A DNA stretch of 37,895 nucleotides from Chryseobacterium sp. (GTDB taxonomy: Bacteria; Bacteroidota; Bacteroidia; Flavobacteriales; Weeksellaceae), in contig QFQW01000032.1 of the NCBI GenBank assembly GCA_003248755.1, positions 1-37,895 of the forward strand. Direction: 5' to 3'. The notes below the pieces were generated by a model, which was not told where the DNA came from, ran no database searches, and saw nothing but the letters and a program-made list of their open reading frames with translations. Positions 34,962-37,895 of the stretch are shown here, in pieces. The position numbers and the translations under genes are program-made. Each line of letters begins with the position of its first letter. Position 1 is the stretch's first letter.

Positions 34962-36230
34962 ATGAATGTTAATGAGTTTTATTCCATCTTTTTGCAGAGC
35001 AAGAATGTGGTTATTGATAGCAGAAAAATAGAAAATGGCAGTCTGTTCTTCGCTTTTTCCGGAGAGAATTACAATGCAGCTGAGAAAGCAGAAGAAGCTA
35101 TTGAGAAGGGAGCCTTAGCTGTTATCGTGGAAGAAGAAAAGTATGCAAACCAAGAAAAGAACATCTTTTTTGTTCCTTCAACTTTAGAATTTTTACAAAA
35201 CTTAGCAATTTTCCACAGAAGTCAACTGGATATCCCCTTCATTGGACTGACAGGAAGTAATGGAAAAACAACGACAAAAGAATTAATCAGTAATGTTCTT
35301 GCAGAAAAATTCAGAGTTCAATATACGTTTGGAAATCTTAATAATCATATTGGTGTTCCTTTGACTTTGCTTTCTGTTCGCAAGGAGCACGAGATGGCAG
35401 TCATAGAAATGGGTGCTAATCATCAGAAAGAAATCGAATTTTTATCGGATATTGCAAAACCCAATATCGGTTATATCACAAATTTTGGAAAAGCACATCT
35501 AGAAGGATTCGGAGGTTTTGAAGGTGTGATAAAAGGTAAGTCCGAATTATATGATTATCTGAAAACAAATAATCAAACCATTTTGGTAAATCAAAACGAT
35601 AAAATACAAAATGAAAAAACAAAGGACTATTCATCAAAAATAACTTTTGGAACTCAGGATTCGGATTATTATTTTATGCCGGTTTATAAAGAGCATTTCG
35701 TTGGTGTTAATTATAATGGAACGGATGTTTTTTCCAATCTTACAGGGAATTATAATTATGATAATATTTCGGCAGCAGTTGCTTTAGGATTACATTTTGG
35801 ACTTAATATTACAGAAATCAAAAATGCTATTGAAAATTATTTCCCATCCAATATGCGTTCTCAGATTCAGAAAAAGGGAGATAAAACTTTGGTTTTGGAT
35901 ACTTACAATGCGAACCCAAGTAGTATGCAGGTTTCGTTGGAAAACTTTAAAACTTTTGAGGGAAGCAAGCTGATTATTATCGGAGATATGTTGGAATTGG
36001 GAGAAGAAAGTCTGAAAGAACATCAGAATATTCTGGATTTTGCTAATTCTTGCGGTTTTGATGAAATTATAACTGTCGGTCCAAATTTCAAAAAAGTTAA
36101 TCCTGATAATGCTTATGAAAATACGTCAGAATTAATTGAAGTTTTGAAATTAAAATCAATAGATGAAAAAAATATTCTGTTGAAAGCCTCACGTGGAATT
36201 GCTCTTGAGAAAATTATCGATTATATATAA
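34962..36230 (+). CDS. murF: UDP-MurNAc-tripeptide-D-alanyl-D-alanine ligase
   Basis: Cytoplasmic ATP-dependent Mur ligase that adds D-Ala-D-Ala to UDP-MurNAc-tripeptide, the last soluble peptidoglycan step. It is 422 aa. The N-terminal substrate domain has VVIDSRKIENGSLFFAFSG, the central ATP-binding loop TGSNGKTTT is at 97-105, followed by NLNNHIGVPLTLL (the lysine-carbamate / substrate region) and MGANHQKEIEFLS. In the C-terminal domain DTYNANPSSM and GDMLELGEES are seen. All family landmarks are in order. It is preceded by a gldJ terminator and has its own possible promoter, and it shares a terminator with the convergent Nudix gene. Confidence 0.96.
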   Translation: MNVNEFYSIFLQSKNVVIDSRKIENGSLFFAFSGENYNAAEKAEEAIEKGALAVIVEEEKYANQEKNIFFVPSTLEFLQNLAIFHRSQLDIPFIGLTGSNGKTTTKELISNVLAEKFRVQYTFGNLNNHIGVPLTLLSVRKEHEMAVIEMGANHQKEIEFLSDIAKPNIGYITNFGKAHLEGFGGFEGVIKGKSELYDYLKTNNQTILVNQNDKIQNEKTKDYSSKITFGTQDSDYYFMPVYKEHFVGVNYNGTDVFSNLTGNYNYDNISAAVALGLHFGLNITEIKNAIENYFPSNMRSQIQKKGDKTLVLDTYNANPSSMQVSLENFKTFEGSKLIIIGDMLELGEESLKEHQNILDFANSCGFDEIITVGPNFKKVNPDNAYENTSELIEVLKLKSIDEKNILLKASRGIALEKIIDYI

Positions 36231-36233
36231 AAC

Positions 36234-36259
36234 AAAATCCTCAAATTACTGAGGATTTT
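36234..36259. terminator. Bidirectional terminator of murF and the Nudix gene
   Basis: Perfect 10-bp stem AAAATCCTCA / TGAGGATTTT around loop AATTAC, with T-runs outward on both strands. The Nudix stop codon (36246-36248) lies in the loop. Confidence 0.88.
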
Positions 36260-36857
36260 TATTTTTAAAGTCATTCAGAATGAGTTTGATATTTTGAAAT
36301 GTTGAAGGTAGAATTTCAGCTTCTATTTCAGTCTCGGTTTTCCAGCCAACTTCGTTGATTCCTTCCTCTATTTGTGGTTTCGGTGTTTCGTTTCCATCAT
36401 AAAACATCTCGAACCAATATGTTGTTTTAAGGATTTTTTTACCGTCTTTTTCTGTATAGATATGATAAGTAGAATTAATAAAATCCTTCAGTTTCAAATT
36501 GAAAATTCCGCATTCTTCCTCCACTTCTCTCACTGCCGCCACTTCTCGGGATTCGCCAACTTCTATCTTACCTTTTGGAAGATCCCATTTTCCCAAACGA
36601 TGAATGAAAAGTATTTTGTTATCAGGATTAACGACGATACCGCCGGCAGCTTCTATATTTTTGAAAAACTGTTTAAAATCCACCCAAAGTTGATTAACAT
36701 CGGAATGATAAATATTGAGACCTTGCGACGCTGTATTCTGAAGCAAATCAATGGCGAACTCAAAACTATGCGATCCATCGTAATTCATTATTTTAGGGCT
36801 GTTTTGAGGCTCAGAACTCAAAATTAATTTTTTCTCATTGATAAAAACTTTATACAT
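36246..36857 (-). CDS. Nudix hydrolase
   Basis: Pyrophosphohydrolase-family protein of 203 aa. The Nudix box is exact: Gly96, Glu102, then Arg110-Glu111, Glu114-Glu115 and Gly117-Ile118 fit GX5EX7REUXEEXGU. The core also shows GGIVVNPDNKILFIHRLGKWDLPKGK just before it. An N-terminal extension of about 65 residues (MYKVFINEKKLIL...) is not part of the box domain. Substrate (nucleotide, NAD or other diphosphate) is unknown. It diverges from the SRPBCC gene, with the -7 boxes close together, and is convergent with murF. Confidence 0.88.
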   Translation of the reverse strand: MYKVFINEKKLILSSEPQNSPKIMNYDGSHSFEFAIDLLQNTASQGLNIYHSDVNQLWVDFKQFFKNIEAAGGIVVNPDNKILFIHRLGKWDLPKGKIEVGESREVAAVREVEEECGIFNLKLKDFINSTYHIYTEKDGKKILKTTYWFEMFYDGNETPKPQIEEGINEVGWKTETEIEAEILPSTFQNIKLILNDFKNKNPQ

Positions 36858-36860
36858 TTG
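36853..36860 (+). promoter_or_regulatory. -7 box for the SRPBCC gene, overlapping the Nudix start codon
   Basis: TACATTTG matches TAnnTTTG and covers the Nudix ATG (36855-36857). If real, transcription of the two genes starts from overlapping sites. Confidence 0.35.
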
Positions 36861-36879
36861 TAAGGCTTTAGTATAACTA

Positions 36880-36887
36880 CAAAAATA
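36880..36887 (-). promoter_or_regulatory. -7 box for the Nudix gene
   Basis: TATTTTTG on the minus strand matches TAnnTTTG and lies 22 bases upstream of the ATG at 36857, in the 35-bp gap between the divergent genes. Confidence 0.45.
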
Positions 36888-36892
36888 TAAAA

Positions 36893-37279
36893 ATGAATTT
36901 AGAAGGACGAAAAATTATTGTAAATAAATCTTCATCAGAACTAGCAGGAATGCTGAAAAATCCACAGGATTATAAAGATCTAATGCCGGAAGGTCTTCAA
37001 AGTTTCGAAGCTAGAGAAGATGGTTTCAAATTCGGACTAAAAGGTATGCCGGAAATTGCTTTGAAAATTGATAATGTTTCTGATAAAGAAGTAGTTCTGA
37101 AATCGGCAAGCTCTAGTCTTGATTTTGCTTTGACAGGAATAATGAATGCCTTAAATGAAAACCAAACAGAGGTTCAGTTATTATTCGAAGGAAAATTCAA
37201 TCCTTTTATCAAAATGATGGTAGAAAAACCATTGCAGAATTTCATCAATTCTTTGACAGATAAGATAGAACAATTGTAG
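36893..37279 (+). CDS. SRPBCC-family (START-like fold) small protein
   Basis: Protein of 128 aa, MNLEGRKIIVNKSSSELAGMLKNPQDYKDLMPEGL..., matching the short SRPBCC-type proteins conserved in flavobacteria. The helix-grip order is visible: beta strand, the FLKNPQDYKDLMP-like helix pair, then strands with DGFKFGLKGMPEIALKID and TEVQLLFEGKFNPFIKMM, and a C-terminal amphipathic helix (NFINSLTDKIEQL). This fold binds lipids or other hydrophobic ligands, but no enzyme activity can be assigned. It diverges from the Nudix gene. Confidence 0.82.
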   Translation: MNLEGRKIIVNKSSSELAGMLKNPQDYKDLMPEGLQSFEAREDGFKFGLKGMPEIALKIDNVSDKEVVLKSASSSLDFALTGIMNALNENQTEVQLLFEGKFNPFIKMMVEKPLQNFINSLTDKIEQL

Positions 37280-37304
37280 AATTTATTTCTTCAATTTAAT
37301 AGAT

Positions 37305-37337
37305 AACCCTTTTTGAATCTTAAATTCGGAGAGGGTT
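37305..37337 (+). terminator. Terminator after the SRPBCC gene
   Basis: AACCCT (37305-37310) pairs with AGGGTT (37332-37337), with a GAAT/ATTC pair inside, followed by TTGTTTTTG. Confidence 0.6.
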
Positions 37338-37383
37338 TTGTTTTTGATTCGAAAATTTTTTTAATTTGGATAAAACTTGACTA

Positions 37384-37895
37384 ATGAAAATTATAAAAGA
37401 AATTCTGATTTGGGGAGGAATGAGCGTTGCTGGCTTTTGGATTCTCAATAGTTTGTTTGCTCTTTTTTTCTGGAATTATTACGAAATTTGGATTTATTGT
37501 GATTCTCTCAGTGGATTTACAATTTCTTTGATTCTATTAATTGTTTCTTGTTTATTGAAAAAAAATGATGGGAAATTTGATTTATTTCTCAGATATTCCT
37601 TTTCAACATTTTTAATTTTAAATGTTTACAATTTTTTATTTTTTATTAAACTGAAATTCGGAAATACAAGATTTTGCTTACGGGAATCTGTACAAACAGA
37701 AAAGTTGTATGAACTATGTTTTGGGTCAAATTTTTTAATTTTCGTTGCAACTTTAGTGTTTCTGATGCTTTTCAAACATAGAAATACAAATGTTTTCACA
37801 AAAAATTCTACTATTTATATTATTCTTGTTTTGATTCTAACTGTTGTTTTTAAAGCGCAAATTTTACTGCAAAGTTTAATTAACGCTATATTTTC
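37384..37895 (+). CDS. Multi-pass membrane protein of unknown function, cut by the right edge
   Basis: Open frame from the ATG at 37384 to the window end (170 codons, no stop), starting MKIIKEILIWGGMSV. About four hydrophobic helices can be seen: near residues 10-33, 43-58, 72-85 and 115-130, with a fifth starting around 145. Between helices three and four is a loop of some 30 residues (KLKFGNTRFCLRESVQTEKLYELC). I do not recognise a family. Codon choice and AT content are like the neighbouring genes. The downstream part is missing, so length and topology are open. Confidence 0.6.
   Translation, partial: MKIIKEILIWGGMSVAGFWILNSLFALFFWNYYEIWIYCDSLSGFTISLILLIVSCLLKKNDGKFDLFLRYSFSTFLILNVYNFLFFIKLKFGNTRFCLRESVQTEKLYELCFGSNFLIFVATLVFLMLFKHRNTNVFTKNSTIYIILVLILTVVFKAQILLQSLINAIF

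Noticed and set aside
36372..36827. 151-codon frame opposite the Nudix gene
   Set aside because: Shadow of the exact Nudix box; no own start context or similarity.
1..37895. CRISPR array, tRNA, rRNA, phage or insertion sequence
   Set aside because: No evenly spaced direct repeats, no cloverleaf or rRNA sequence, and no transposase, integrase or phage structural gene was seen.

Overview
The window looks like chromosomal DNA from a flavobacterium of the Chryseobacterium kind (Bacteroidota, Weeksellaceae). The evidence is AT-rich sequence, promoters of the Bacteroidota type (a TAnnTTTG -7 box, sometimes with a TTG -33 box), type IX secretion genes (porU, porV, gldJ), secreted proteins suited to that route, and intergenic repeats typical of this group. 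The genus is an inference. I see no rRNA, tRNA, CRISPR array, phage or insertion sequence.

Layout. 1-5.7 kb: the start of an exported thermolysin-like (M4) protease that runs off the left edge, the dipeptidase pepD, a small FUSC membrane protein followed by a large structured repeat/ncRNA, and ahcY (S-adenosylhomocysteine hydrolase). 5.8-8.1 kb: an iron/heme group of a siderophore-interacting flavoreductase and an AraC regulator, divergent from a HugZ-like heme-utilisation protein that has a 23-bp palindrome in its promoter. 8.2-9.9 kb: a hotdog thioesterase translationally coupled to a FabF-type ketosynthase. 10.1-14.0 kb: a TetR regulator, a 14-TM DHA2 drug exporter and two short-chain dehydrogenases, with related TATACC...GGTAT operator-like palindromes before three of these genes. 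14.1-18.5 kb: an ELWxxDGT-repeat protein with a type IX sorting tail, and two overlapping TPR/membrane proteins, only the first of which has an AraC-type DNA-binding domain. 18.6-24.9 kb: a complete tripartite RND pump operon (adaptor, pump, outer membrane factor) behind a small unknown membrane protein. 25.1-27.9 kb: an Sfp-type phosphopantetheinyl transferase whose 3' end overlaps a large FUSC protein tail to tail. 28.0-36.2 kb: porU-porV facing away from gldJ and murF. 36.2-37.9 kb: a Nudix hydrolase, an SRPBCC protein, and a multi-pass membrane protein cut by the right edge.

How the genes fit together. porU, porV and gldJ belong to the machinery that exports and processes proteins with a type IX C-terminal signal. 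The ELWxxDGT protein in this window carries such a signal, and the M4 protease may do so beyond the edge. The TetR/MFS/SDR group and the RND operon are both export or detoxification modules. No unmistakably new system is visible. The items most worth checking are the TetR operator set, the palindrome before the heme gene, the structured repeat at 4.2 kb and the paired TPR proteins. No gap between genes exceeds 300 bases.
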